The notes under the pieces are model-generated. The model ran no database searches and was not told where the DNA came from. It worked only from the letters and a program-made list of their open reading frames with translations. A stretch of DNA of 64,000 bases from Triplophysa rosa (lineage: Eukaryota > Chordata > Actinopteri > Cypriniformes > Nemacheilidae). The stretch covers positions 1,617 to 65,616 of the forward strand of contig NW_026634375.1 in NCBI RefSeq assembly GCF_024868665.1, given 5' to 3'. The translations under genes were made by a program, and so were the position numbers. Numbering within the stretch: position 1 is the stretch's first letter; each line of letters starts with the position of its first letter. This document shows positions 1 to 11,900 of this stretch, one piece after another.

Positions 1-187
1 AAAGGTGAATGAATGAGCACGCCGGCTTCCCTCTTATACCCGGACATCCGGGGAGGAGCCCGGCATGCAAATTTCATTCGCCAATTTTCATTGGCCTTTT
101 CTAAATACTCAGAAGATGATAGGTTCTCAAGACAAACCCCATTCTGTCGGTTCGACACAACGTCGAGAGACCGACAGAAAGGGAACT
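1..187 (+). repeat. Dispersed repeat, copy A (cut by window edge)
   Basis: This stretch matches 2780-2967 almost base for base, from AAAGGTGAATGAATGAGCAC to the shared end GAGAGACC(G/A)ACAGAAAGGGAAC. The end holds a near-palindromic core in which GACACAACGTC is followed by GAGAGACC. A short open frame across it is fortuitous, since the same frame is not kept between copies. The block looks like an interspersed repeat that I associate with cyprinid genomes; its class is not determined. Confidence 0.7.
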
Positions 188-1064
188 ACCTTTATTTGGT
201 TTTGTGAAAACTGACTTTGCATTGTATCATCTTTATTTGCAACAGTTACTGATGTAGTCATATTAATGGAGACTCTTTTAATTCTAGATTATAATCTATA
301 ATATCTATAATCTGTCATAATCTTCAAAAAAACTTGTTTAACACTTCAGTACACACTAACCATGATGATTAATTTGCATTGCATTAGAGGATGAAGGTTT
401 GGACGGGAGTATAGAATGAAACGTTAGGCACACAGTTACAGGTCCAATATGTAAAGGATAATCCACAGAAAGCCGTGCGTTAAAGGGTTTTAATGCACGA
501 CGTGGAGGCCAAGAACCACCCGACGCGAAGTGGAATCGCTAACGTTATTTTAAAGGATTTTAACACACGGCTAGCTGTAGATTATCCCGCTTCTACCATG
601 GTCATTTGCCAAGTTAAATCTTTTATTGATGTTTACAGTGAAAATTTTGTTAAAACATGTGAAAATGACAGTGATTTTGTCAGTTAAATTTCAAATGTAA
701 ACAAATTTACTGGAACTACCTTTGAGATTAAGGGTTTTAATGCACACCTTCCAGCCACGGTACCATGGTAAAAGTCATGTAATATATGCCTTTTAAATTA
801 ATGTATTTCAAATATATCCATTTTAATTTTTTGGTTTGACTTTGTTAGTGAAAAGGCTGTGGCTTTCCAATTGTTAAAAAAGGTGGAAACAGCCGATCCT
901 GAAAGTCAAATTGTAATTTGGAAAAAGGCCTTTCAATACTAAACTGTAGGAGGAGGCTGAGGATCAGAAAGAAATTTTTAAGGAATACAGTCTAAGTCTA
1001 AGATTTTTATGTATTTTTTCATGTAAATGGGTTTAAAATTATAATAAGAATTTAAATATGTGAA

Positions 1065-1152
1065 CAGTATGCCATGGTGATTCCATTGGGGGTCACCTAA
1101 TAAAGCCTTGGAAACCTGCCAGCCTGGGAATCAAACTTGCAACCTTTGAGTT
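1065..1152 (-). mobile_element. tRNA-derived SINE, B-box half (split by a transposon)
   Basis: Read on the minus strand this contains a tRNA-like B box (AGTTTGATTCC) followed by SINE body sequence. The matching A-box half (TGGCCTAATGGTTAGAG) is at 2328-2361. The two halves join into one tRNA-like head once the TTAA-flanked element at 1157-2323 is removed. The outer limit near 1065 is approximate. Confidence 0.65.
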
Positions 1153-1156
1153 TTAA

Positions 1157-2323
1157 AGGGGTCATATGGCCGAAGTATGTGTTTTTCTGTGTCTTTGGTG
1201 TGTTATAAGTTGCCCATGCATGTATTAGACACGTAAAATTGCTAAAATGAAAGTGTGGGAACAAAAGATGCATTTCTATCTAAAAGCGAATGCTCACCCA
1301 GACCTGCTTGAAACACCTCGTGTAACCACACCCCCACAAATCTACGTCACTTCGTAACATGATTTGACTTAAGACCGCCCAAATCTAAACGCAAGTGAGG
1401 TGGGCGTACTTGTAAATCTCATTGTATCGTCGCCAGCGCAGCCATGTCGCGGAGACGATGTGTGTTTCTTTGCGAAAAGAAAGAGTCTTTGTTTGCCCTG
1501 CCAAAAGATGAGACGACTAAAACGGAATGAGTCTGTTGTGTGTTTGTAGCGCATGTTGTTTCTTTGTGTGATCCGTAAATGCAGACAAGCACGTAGCGAA
1601 AAGACAACATAAGTCCTAATAATCAGTAATTATGTTCCAACTAGAGGCAACAAATGTCGTGTTTATAATGGGGTTTATTGTCTTTGTTGAGTCGCGACGA
1701 GAGGTGTAGCGTGTTATTAATTGTGTTACCATTCCCTGCTGTAATGCGAGCTTGTTTCTATCTCACACAAACTCTGTATGATGTATATGCTTGTTTGTTT
1801 ATAGTCTTTATAACGTCGTATATAAAAGGTAAAACAGTTAGCTATAGTTTTAAACTATTTAACATCATATTTTTTTAATAAAACCTTATCAATCCTTTAC
1901 ATCCTGCTCAAGTCGCGCTGGCAAAGTTGATGTATCGGCTTGATCACCTTCCTTTTCCGGATCAGATTCGGGCTCGAATTGATATAAGGAAGTACCGATG
2001 ACATTTGATCACCTGTCAGGAGAATTGAAGAGGAACCTGATGTTCCCAATATAGTAAGAGGCGTTACATTTCCCTCACACGCTTGCAGTATTCCACCAAT
2101 CACTACGCACTGGTGAACTGGCCAATCACAGCACACCTCTCTTTTCAGAGCCATGAGCTTTGTTAAACATCAGCGCGTTTCAGAGAGGCGGAGCAAAGAG
2201 GAGATACAAACATGCACGGTGTGTGGAGAATACAGCGTTTTTTAAACTTTAAATGGTGTATACACATTACATCACATCTAAAACAAACAATAATATTCAT
2301 TTAAGCCGTGCAATATCACCCCT
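1157..2323. mobile_element. Kolobok-like DNA transposon, non-autonomous
   Basis: The left end AGGGGTCATATGG and the right end, read in reverse complement as AGGGGTGATATTG, form terminal inverted repeats. They are flanked by TTAA at 1153-1156 and 2324-2327. TTAA duplications together with a THAP-domain protein are the hallmark of Kolobok elements. A 28-codon remnant at 1444-1530 begins MSRRRCVFLC and continues with LFALPKDE, which resembles the start of a THAP zinc finger (spaced cysteines, then a F-x-x-P-like turn), and then hits a stop. No full transposase is visible. Superfamily assignment is inference. Confidence 0.65.
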
Positions 2324-2327
2324 TTAA

Positions 2328-2361
2328 ATCTGGCTCTCTAACCATTAGGCCACAACTATCT
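2328..2361 (-). mobile_element. tRNA-derived SINE, A-box half
   Basis: On the minus strand this reads GTGGCCTAATGGTTAGAGAG, an A-box-like tRNA head. It is separated from its B box at 1065-1152 by the TTAA element. Confidence 0.6.
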
Positions 2362-2599
2362 TTGACCCAATGCATCAAATATTGCATAATAAGTGGACAA
2401 GAGTAATGATTCTCGTCGTTAGAGAAACAAGGCCTCCGCCTGTGACAGCCGGTGGCAGGGGCTTCCCACCTTTCCAAAGCTCTGGGACCCCTACCTCCAC
2501 TGGTAGGTTACAATTTCTCGCTAGCGCTCACGTCTGACACACCCAGGCCAGTCAGCGTCGCTTCGCTAGAGATTGTGACGCAGCACAGCGCCATGGCGT

Positions 2600-2967
2600 T
2601 TTCCAGAGGAACCCCTTCTGTCGGTTCGACACAACGTCGAGAGACCGACAGAAAGGGAACGTCTTGGTTACGGATGTAAGCTCAGTTCCCTGATGGAGGG
2701 AACGAGACGTTGTGTCCTCTTGCCACAACACGTGCTGTCCACTGCAGCAGTCGAGGTATGCTCTCGGGCTCCTCAGAACAAAGGTGAATGAATGAGCACG
2801 CCGTCTTCCTTTTATACCCGGATATCCGGGGCGGAGTCCGGCATGCAAATTTCATTCGCCAATTTCATTGGCCTTTTCAAAATTAGTCAGAAGATGATAG
2901 GTTCTCAAGAGCGAACCCCATCTGTCGGCTCGACACAATGTCGAGAGACCAACAGAAAGGGAACTAC
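2600..2967 (+). repeat. Dispersed repeat, copies of the GACACAACGTC family
   Basis: The core CTGTCGGTTCGACACAACGT followed by GAGAGACCGACAGAAAGGGAAC is at about 2615-2660. It recurs at 2923-2967 with a few substitutions. Between them, GGAACGAGACGTTGTGTC (about 2699-2716) is close to the inverse of the core. Positions 2780-2967 duplicate copy A at 1-187. The block is a head-to-tail and partly palindromic repeat cluster, and no protein is supported. Confidence 0.7.
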
Positions 2968-4043
2968 ACCTCACAGAGAACATGTCAGATATTAACATGA
3001 GAACAATCTGCCTATATGAGGTGTAATAACAATTCTAATGTAAAATCATTAAACTGATCACATACAGGGTTAATGGTCATTACGTTCTTCTTCCAGTATT
3101 GTTGTATTTGTTCTTGACAATATAAGATAAAGCCGATACTATCATCACATAAACAACATGAGATGAACTCACAGTTTGTTTAGTTGTTATAGAAATGACA
3201 TCATCTCCGTCAGTGAGTTTGAGACAGCGGTGGAACAAAAGGTCTGTTATCAGGTCACTGTTTTACATTCAACTTGATCTTCTTTATTATTTATAGCTGA
3301 GAATCATGGTGGTATAACTCTTTCATAATGCTTTTGCATATTTCTCTTTAAAGATCTTCCTTCACACTAATACTTTATGTAGATGTGATCTTTTGACATT
3401 ATGAATAAAGCATTCTTTCTAAAGGCCTTCAGATGTTTTATTTGACCGTATTTGAGTTTGTTTTACTGTATTCATATTTGAGAAACACACAAGCTTATAT
3501 GCAGGTGTAACTCCTGTACTGGAGGTGAAGCCCGCGTCAAAATAACTTCACAAGAAATCCTCATTTCTCACTTCAGGCAGGAAGACAAAGCTGTCAGAGA
3601 TTGACTCTTTTTGGATGATTCTTTTCACCTTATAAGAAGTTTTATGGCTGACTTTAAGTGTAAAGTTGATCAATCATGTGTTTCATCCTCAGATGTGTTT
3701 GACTTTATATGATTATTCATTATACATTATTGTTCCTGTGGAGATTAAAGCTCATCACTGGGATCATAAGTAATGTGTGAGTTTATATCGTGACGCTCTG
3801 TTGACATCCTGTTTTTCACATCTCATTTATGTGGCACAGATTTGATCCATTGGCTTGTTAGCCGCTAGAGAATTAAGGCTTGCTTATCTTTTCTGATGTG
3901 GCTTTATTTGGGAATGCCCCCAGGCCTCCTTAAAAATCCTTTGGTGACACTTTTTGAAGGCTTGTGATCCACTGATGATGAAACTTTATAAACTCTCCAC
4001 AGTGAACATAAAGATCAGTCAGTAAAACATGATGATGACTTTG
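2968..4043. other. Intergenic spacer, no gene seen
   Basis: AT-rich single-copy-looking DNA without a convincing exon, tRNA or transposon end. Confidence 0.5.
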
Positions 4044-4047
4044 TTAA

Positions 4048-4435
4048 AGGGCCAGTTCACCCAAAAATGAAAAATCATTTACTCACCCTCATGTCTTTTC
4101 AGCCGTATCATTTGTTTGGTTGAACACAGAGAACGATAGTTGGTAGAATGTTAGTTTTTTTAGTTGTGGGACATCATTGACTACCATAGTAGAACAGATG
4201 AAATGGTAGTCAAAAGTGCCCCAGAACTGTTTGTTTTCCTAAATTCTTCAAAAGATCTCATTTTGTGTTCAGCAGAACAAACACAAATACATCATAAGAA
4301 CTGAAAATTGCTAACATTCTTCCAAATATCTTTCTCTGTGTTCATCAGAACAAAGTCATTCAAACAGGTTTAGAACAACGTGAGGGTGAATAAATGATAG
4401 AAGACAGAATTGTTATTTTTGGGTGAACTGTCACT
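4048..4435. mobile_element. TTAA-flanked MITE (TTCACCCAAAAAT family)
   Basis: The left end AGGGCCAGTTCACCCAAAAA and the right end, in reverse complement AGTGACAGTTCACCCAAAAA, are inverted repeats. TTAA flanks lie at 4044-4047 and 4436-4439. Inside, the ACTCACCCTCATG block also recurs inverted near 4375-4395. Noncoding. The TTAA target and the AGGG start resemble the elements at 1157 and 28922. Confidence 0.7.
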
Positions 4436-4439
4436 TTAA

Positions 4440-5906
4440 GGGGAGACTCTTCAACAGAAACAGCCATCAGTTCTTGTTCATGTTTGTCAGCAGAGCGAGA
4501 ACACACACAGCCCTGACAGATATAGCTCATGCACACTTGTCTTCTGAAGTGATATTCACACCGTGTCTGATAAGATGAAATAGAGAACATGCATCATCAG
4601 TGTAAGTGATGTCAGACAGCGTGTGATCGTATTGGCCCGTGATGTTACCGGTGGAGTGCTTGTAGAGCACATCAATGATCATCAATCTCTTTGTCTTCCA
4701 GAGCTGTTTCTTGAGCACATCTTGAAGGTGGTGATTACGGAACCAATGGATGTCTGAGGAAACACATGACTTGTGCGGTTTTCATGGGTGACGAGCATGT
4801 GTTCAGTTCTCCAGGAAGATTATATTCAATTTAGTTGTATTCATTTAGTACAATTTTGCATCGCTTGTTTGCAGTCATGTGGTTCTGATGACGTGTGAAA
4901 TTCAGATGGAGGACAGGAAGTGAGGAGCAGAATGAACGAGATGGAGTAAAGTCCATATAGTTACAAGAGAGGTATAAACAGAAAACCACAACATGTTATG
5001 AAGAGAAGTGATTTTTCTACTGAAATGAAAAACTTTAACTACTTCACCCAATCTACATCATCTAAAACACAAGAGCAGCTTTAAACCTGCGTCTGCGCTC
5101 ACCAGGAGTCCAGTCAGGTAATGCTCCACTCTGTGAAAGTGAAGACAAACTTACACGTGCTGTTGATGGAACATGAGCTGATTCTCTACTTTGTAAAGCA
5201 CAAGTTATTGTTTCTTTGTGTGAGTGTGAACACCTGGATATAACTGAACGAAACATACTGTAGCAAAGCCAACAACAGCGTCATTGCAGGGTTCAGACAC
5301 AGCTACAGTGTTGATCTCTTTAGAAGTCACTTTTTCCGTTCTGGACATAATAAAAGCTCCCTGTGGTTTCTCTGTGTGATTGACACAAATGATGCAAAAC
5401 ATCCATTTTGAGTTTGTGATAGTAATTCCCATGTAGTCCTTCACTACAGAAACACAACCCATCACTGTAAAGCAGCATACTGTAATAAAGAGATATAATT
5501 ACGCCCAACAAAGAGGAGAGCACATGGTATTACAATACACAACAAACTTCCAGAAACTGCTTCAGATGAACAAAGTACAAAAGTTGAGTTTGATGGTTTT
5601 ATGTTAAATACAGTACATAAAAACCAATAAGATGAATTATTGAGAACAAAATCTGGGTAGTAATCTTGTTATTAACAGTTTGTATAAGACCAATGAAACA
5701 CTGAAGTGAAGATGAAAGTCATATTGATGCTGACAGCCGATCAGACGTGACGACAGATGTCACTCACAGAGCAAACTCAGAAACTTTTATAATGCAGAAG
5801 TCTGGACAAAAAAGAAATAGAATTTAAATGCTTACAATGACATCAACGTGATTTGTATACAACAAAACGGAACTACAAATCAATGATAAAAGCATAAAAT
5901 GATTTT
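4440..5906. other. Spacer downstream of utp18
   Basis: No complete gene. On the minus strand a 191-bp open stretch (4528-4718, extending to a CCTCAG acceptor near 4755) reads as protein-like sequence beginning IHWFRNHHLQDV. Two further open stretches (about 5062-5256 and 5205-5523) have no clear homology. The utp18 3' UTR must lie somewhere here, but I could not place its poly(A) signal. Confidence 0.4.
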
Positions 5907-8900
5907 TCACCTGAACAGGAGCGCATGGCCTTTATTATTGGCCACAGTGTAGAAGCCGCTCCTCGGAGAGAAATCCACACAGCGGGTTTGAAAGATCGTC
6001 TTTTTCCTCATAAGTGGAAAGTTAGAGAACACTGTGAAACTGGGAATGTGAACCTAAAGGGACAAATGACAGGACTCTCACCAAGCCCCATACGCCTTAA
6101 ACTCTCAGCATCTCAACACATCGACAATGATTTCATGTGATATTAGTATTGATTTTGATATTACAGAATAATCTAAAGAAAATAACCTCAGACATCACAC
6201 AAACATTTGTGCATTTACACCATTATTAGATGACAATGTTTTATCTCTAATTATTATTAATGATGTATCAGAAATAAACCGTCACTACAGTTAATTATCA
6301 AACTTCAGTATAAAACATAGCACGTGATGAGTTAAGTTATGACTTAAAATCATGCAGCTTATTAACAAGACAGGACCTATGACTTCTATAGGTGATCTGA
6401 GGTGTGCTTTGACTTCTATAGGTGATCTGAGGTGTGCTTTGACTTCTATAGATGACCTGAGGTGTGACTTCTATAGATGACCTGAGGTGTGTTGTGACTT
6501 CTATAGATGACCTGAGGTGTGCTGTGACTTCTATAGATGACCTGAGGTGTGCTCTGACTTCTATAGATGACCTGAGGCGTGCTGTCACTTCTATAGGTGA
6601 CCTGAGACTTCTATAGATGACCTGAGGCGTGCTGTCACTTCTATAGGTGACCTGAGACTTCTATAGGTGACCTGAGGTGTGCTGTGACTTCTATAGATGA
6701 CCTGAGGTGTGCTGTGACTTCTATAGGTGACCCGAGGTTTGCTGTGACTTCTATAGGTGACCCGAGGTGTGGTGTGACTTCTATAGGTGACCGGAGGTGT
6801 GCTGTGACTTCTATAGGTGACCTGAGGTGTGCTGTGACTAGGGTTGGGAATCGAAAATCAATTCCAATTTGGAATCGGAATCGAAAGGCTAGGAATCGGA
6901 TCGGAATCGAAAGGAATAGGAATCGGATACTTGAGATTAAAATTTGAATTCCTCTTATCAATTTCTGTGTGCATATTTTCAGAAAAGTACATGTGTTGCA
7001 TGATCTGCTGATATCTCAATAAAAACCCTTATGAAAATTATCGATATTTTTTACTATAGTAAGCATAGTTTAGCTATAGAATTTGCATTAAAGCACAGGA
7101 ATCACAAATTAACCATAGTTGCATTATAGTAACTGCAGTTTAACCATGATGTAGTTCAACTATGATAATACAAATTGTAATAAATCAGAAAAGGTGTGTT
7201 TCTATGTGTAAATATACACAAAACGGTGCTCAAAAATATATAAATATATTTAGCAAACAAGTCAATATGCAGGCTAAATGACCACACAGGTTGATATCTA
7301 AATGTTTTACTTCAACTGTGAAATCGAAACTGGGAATCGATAAGAATCGAAATCGATAAGCAGAATCGGAATTGGAATCGATAAAATTGAAACGATTCCC
7401 AACCCTAGCGGTGACTTCTATAGGTGACCTGAGGTGTGCTGTGACTTCTATAGGTGACCTGAGGTGTGTTGTGACTTCTATAGGTGACCTGAGGTGTGCT
7501 GTGACTTCTATAGGTGGCCTGAGGTGTGTTGTGACTTCTATAGGTGACCTGAGGTGTGCTGTCCCTATAGGTGACCTGATGCGTGCTGTGACTTCTATAG
7601 GTGACCTGATGCGTGCTGTGACTTCTTATAGGTGACCTGAGGTGTGATGTCACTATAGGTGACCTTGAGGTGTGTTGTGACTTCTATTGGTCATCGCATG
7701 AAATTTATAGGCGATCTGAGGTGTGCTATGAAGTGACCTTCTTTAGGTGATCTGAGGTGTGACTTCTATGGGTGATCTGAGGTGTGCTGTGACTTCTATG
7801 GGTGATCTGAGGTGTGCTGTGACTTCTATGGGTGATCTGAGGTGTGGTGTGACTTGTATAGGTGATGTGGGCAAAAAAGTATGAAAGACTAAAGATTGTT
7901 CAGGGTTTGGAGGTTGAGAGTGTGACAGGGATTTGGGGTTAATTGTGTGACGCACCAATCGATTGGCCTCATCATCCGCTCTGGATCCAATGGCCAGAAT
8001 CTCAGAGGTGTTATTGAAGCACAGAGACGTGGCAGCTGTCACCAGATTCATGATGGCCTTCAGAGGTTTGGGCTCAGTATTCTGCAGACAATCCTTCTGA
8101 GAGTACACGTTCACCACACCAGACTGAGACCTACAAATAAAACATTGACAAACAATCTTCAACACAGCCTGTGCAGAAAAAAGTCACTTATGCAGTTATG
8201 AATATAAAGCACTGCTAATGTAAGAGCGTCTTCGCAGTAAAGCGACATCTTTTACTGCATCTCACAATCTGAAAAACCTTACGTCAATGTTTTAAGTTCT
8301 TACTGAATTATTATCGGCATAGATGCTTTGATTCTTATGACGTCTTCTGAACCGGTCGATCATGTTCACGACACATTCACTTACACCTTTATTGTGTTAG
8401 ATCCTCAATTATATGAAGGACTACATTTTTTGAATCAAGGCTGTATATCATGATGGCGCTCCTCGCTGATACTGTACACACCTACAGAGGTTTTCTTCAT
8501 TTGTGTTCATCTGAACTTACTACATGTTTTGGTGAACTACTTCAAAGAGTCAATATCTACAGTGGCTTGCAAAAGTATTCATCCCCCTTCATTTTATTCA
8601 CATTTTGTTATGCTGCTGCCTTATCTTAAACTACTTTAAATGATTTTTTACATTAATCTACACTCCATGCACAATAATGACAAAACAAAAAACTGATTTT
8701 TGACAGCTTTGCAAATTTATTAAAAATAAAAAACAAAAATAAGTACATTGCATAAGTATTCATACCCTCAACTCAGAAAATGGTTATAGCGCCTTTACAG
8801 ACTCAAATCTTTTTGGGTATGATGTGAAAAGCTTTACACATCTGCATTTGGCAATTTTCTGTCATTCTTCTCCTCAGATCCTCTCAAACTCTGTCAGGTT

Positions 8901-11900
8901 GGATGGAGATCATCAGTAGACAGACATGTTCAGGTTTCTACAGGGATGTTCAGTTGGGTTCAAGCACTAGCTGGGCCACTCAAGGACATAGACAGAGTTG
9001 TCCATAAGCCACTCTTGCATTGTTTAAGTTGTGTGCTTAGGATCATTGTCATGTTGGAGAATGAACCTTCTGCCCTGTCCGAGGTTCTGAATGTTCTGGG
9101 CTAGGTTTTCATGATCATTATCTCTGTATTTTGTGTACAGTCCCTGAAGCTGAAAAACACCCCACATCATGATGCTGTTTCCACTACACTTTACTGTTAA
9201 GACAGTATTGTACAGGTGTTGAGCAGTGCTTGGTTTTCTCCAGACATGATGCATGAATCTGAGATTCATCAGACCAGAATCTCCTGTTTCTGACAGTTTG
9301 AAAGATTCGTTGAAGTACGTTTTTGCATATTTCAAGTTTCCATGTGTCTTCACTGAGCAAAGGCTCGAGTCTGGCCACTAAGCCATAAAGCCCAGATTGG
9401 TGGAGTGTTGCAGTGATGTTTGTCCTTCTGTAAGTTTCTCCCATCTCCATATATGATCATGGAGCTCAACCAGAGTAATCATCAGCTTCTTGGTCACCGC
9501 TCTAACCAAGACCCTTCCTCATCGATGGCTCAGTTTGGACAGGAGGTCAGCTCAAGTAAGAGATCTGGTGGTTCCAAACCTCTTTCACTGAGGATAAATG
9601 GAGGCTACATGCTTCTGTGAACCTTCAATACAGCAGATTGTTTTCAGAAGTCTTCCCCAGATCTGTGCCTTGATACAATCCTGTCTCAGAGCTCTACTGG
9701 CAGTTCTTTTGACCTCATGTCTTGGTTTTTACTTTGAAATGCATTTTCAGCTGTTGCACCCTTTATAGAGAGGTATGTGCCGCTCCAAATCATACTTAAT
9801 CAATTGAATTTGGCACAGGTTAACTCCACTCGAAGTGTAGAAACATCAACAAGCAAAACTAATGCTTCCGAGCTAAATTTCAAGTGTCCCAGAAAAGGGT
9901 ATGAATACTTATGCAATGTACTTATTTATGTTTTTTATTTTTAATAAATTTGCAAAGCTGACAAAAAAATCAGTTTTTTGTTTAGTCATTATTGTGCATG
10001 GAGTGTAGATTAATGTAAAAAAATAATCATTTAAAGTAGTTTAAGATAAGGCAGCAGCATAACAAAATGTGAATAAAATGAAGGGGGATGAATACTTTTG
10101 CAAGCCACTGATAAGGCAAATCAGATCATAATGCTGACAGCAAACAAAGCAGATGATTATTTATTCATTACTGTCACTATTTGACCCATGTAAATGGGAG
10201 AAACAATCAGTCGGAGTGATTTTGTGAGTGTATTTATGTTTCCTCACCCGCAGGCCAGATACATGTCATCTGGTGACAGAGCCAATGATGTGGCTCCTAC
10301 ACATCCATCATCTGTAAACTTCTTTAAACATTTACTGCTCCTCACATCCCAGATAAACACATCACCATCCACTGTGACACAATTACACAACATCAAGACC
10401 ACATCCAGTGCTAGAGTTTAGCCATTGAAATCTCTTTTAATGTGTAGGGTTTATACTGACTGTGAATATTGTAAAACTGACCCGAGCTGCTGAAGATCTT
10501 ACTGCTGTCTGCAGTGAAACCTGCTGAACACACATTCCCATTCATCTTCATACTGCCAATCACTTCTCGAGTCTGAAACACACAACACATTTCACTCAAC
10601 CAAACTAACAGAGACAACACTTAATTTGTTAAAACATGCACTTCATGAGATTGAAATCAAGGAAACAGCTAAACTAACTGAACATCCATTCATTCAAACA
10701 GCTGAAGAAACACACGTTCAATAAACTTGTGTCCTGTCAATCACTGTGTGTGAGTTTAATTGACACGAAATCTGATCTTTTCTTATTTTTCTCAAGTCTG
10801 GCCTGAAAGTCTGAAGTTTGTTTCATCTTGTTTCAAGTGTTGTTGCTAGGGTATTCTAGCTGGTTACTAGGTGTTATTCAGGAGTTTGAGCAGGTTGCTG
10901 GTCACTGTCAGGTTAGTTTCTGCATGTAAATCAAAAAATCTTGATCTCTTTCTTTCCACATTGATCAAAACAACAAATTCATCTTCACTGCTGCGACTGC
11001 TGATGGAAACGTACGTTAGTTACTGCTGACACTGTATTCTCGTCTCGCTTGTGTTCTATGTGACGTGTGGTTTTCTCTGTAGTGAACGCTGAAGGGCTTC
11101 ACTCATTGATCATCATTTCTACACGTGCTCTTGACATGAGCGTGTGTGTCGTACCTTCATGGTCATGAGATGAAGATAACCTGATGATCCCGAGAGGAGA
11201 AGACACTTTCCATCTGGAGATAACTCAAAGTCTTTCACCCTCTGTTCATTCAAACCTAACCGAGAAGAAAAGAGTTTAATGAGCCTTCTGTACAACTCTA
11301 CAAGAACTCAACAAAAATCCTACAGTCATTCCCTTCATATCAGCTCAAACGTGTTCTTTGTGACTAGCTGACATGTACATACACTAGGGCTGTCACGATG
11401 AAGCGACAATAAATATCACGTGATTTATTCCCAGCTTTTGAGCGAAGTACGGGAAAATGCTGCTGCATCCTAAAGCCAGAGGGCGCTCTCGTGCGGAAAC
11501 TCCACATACGCACTGCAGAAGAAGACCATAACACGCTCTAGAATCTAGGAAATGCCTACGGACATCTTTTTATCACGGTTACTGAAGCCTCATCAGGTAT
11601 TTTCATGATAATAAAGTACATTTATAATGATCATGTTTGACGGTGTTGCTTTTTCAAATGCACATTATAAGCGACTCAAACTCGCGCTGCTTTTAGATCA
11701 TCGAGCAGCATTTCTACTGATCCCAGAGCCGTGCTTCACGGACAAGCTACGCATTAAAACAAATATCGACACATTGCATATCGCAGCCAGCTCGAGTACA
11801 ATAGGGTTTAGTGGTATCGCGATAAATGATCGTGCAGCCCTAACATACAGTATTATGCCAAAACGCACACAAACACACGGTTGTTAAATATTAAAGCAAC

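Noticed and set aside
7640..7670. Phage-promoter-like string CACTATAGGTGACC
   Set aside because: It is a variant of the minisatellite unit, so the resemblance is chance.
6337..8165. Long open frames across the minisatellite on both strands
   Set aside because: A 30-bp unit keeps all frames open by arithmetic. The peptides repeat without any domain, and the region lies in a utp18 intron.
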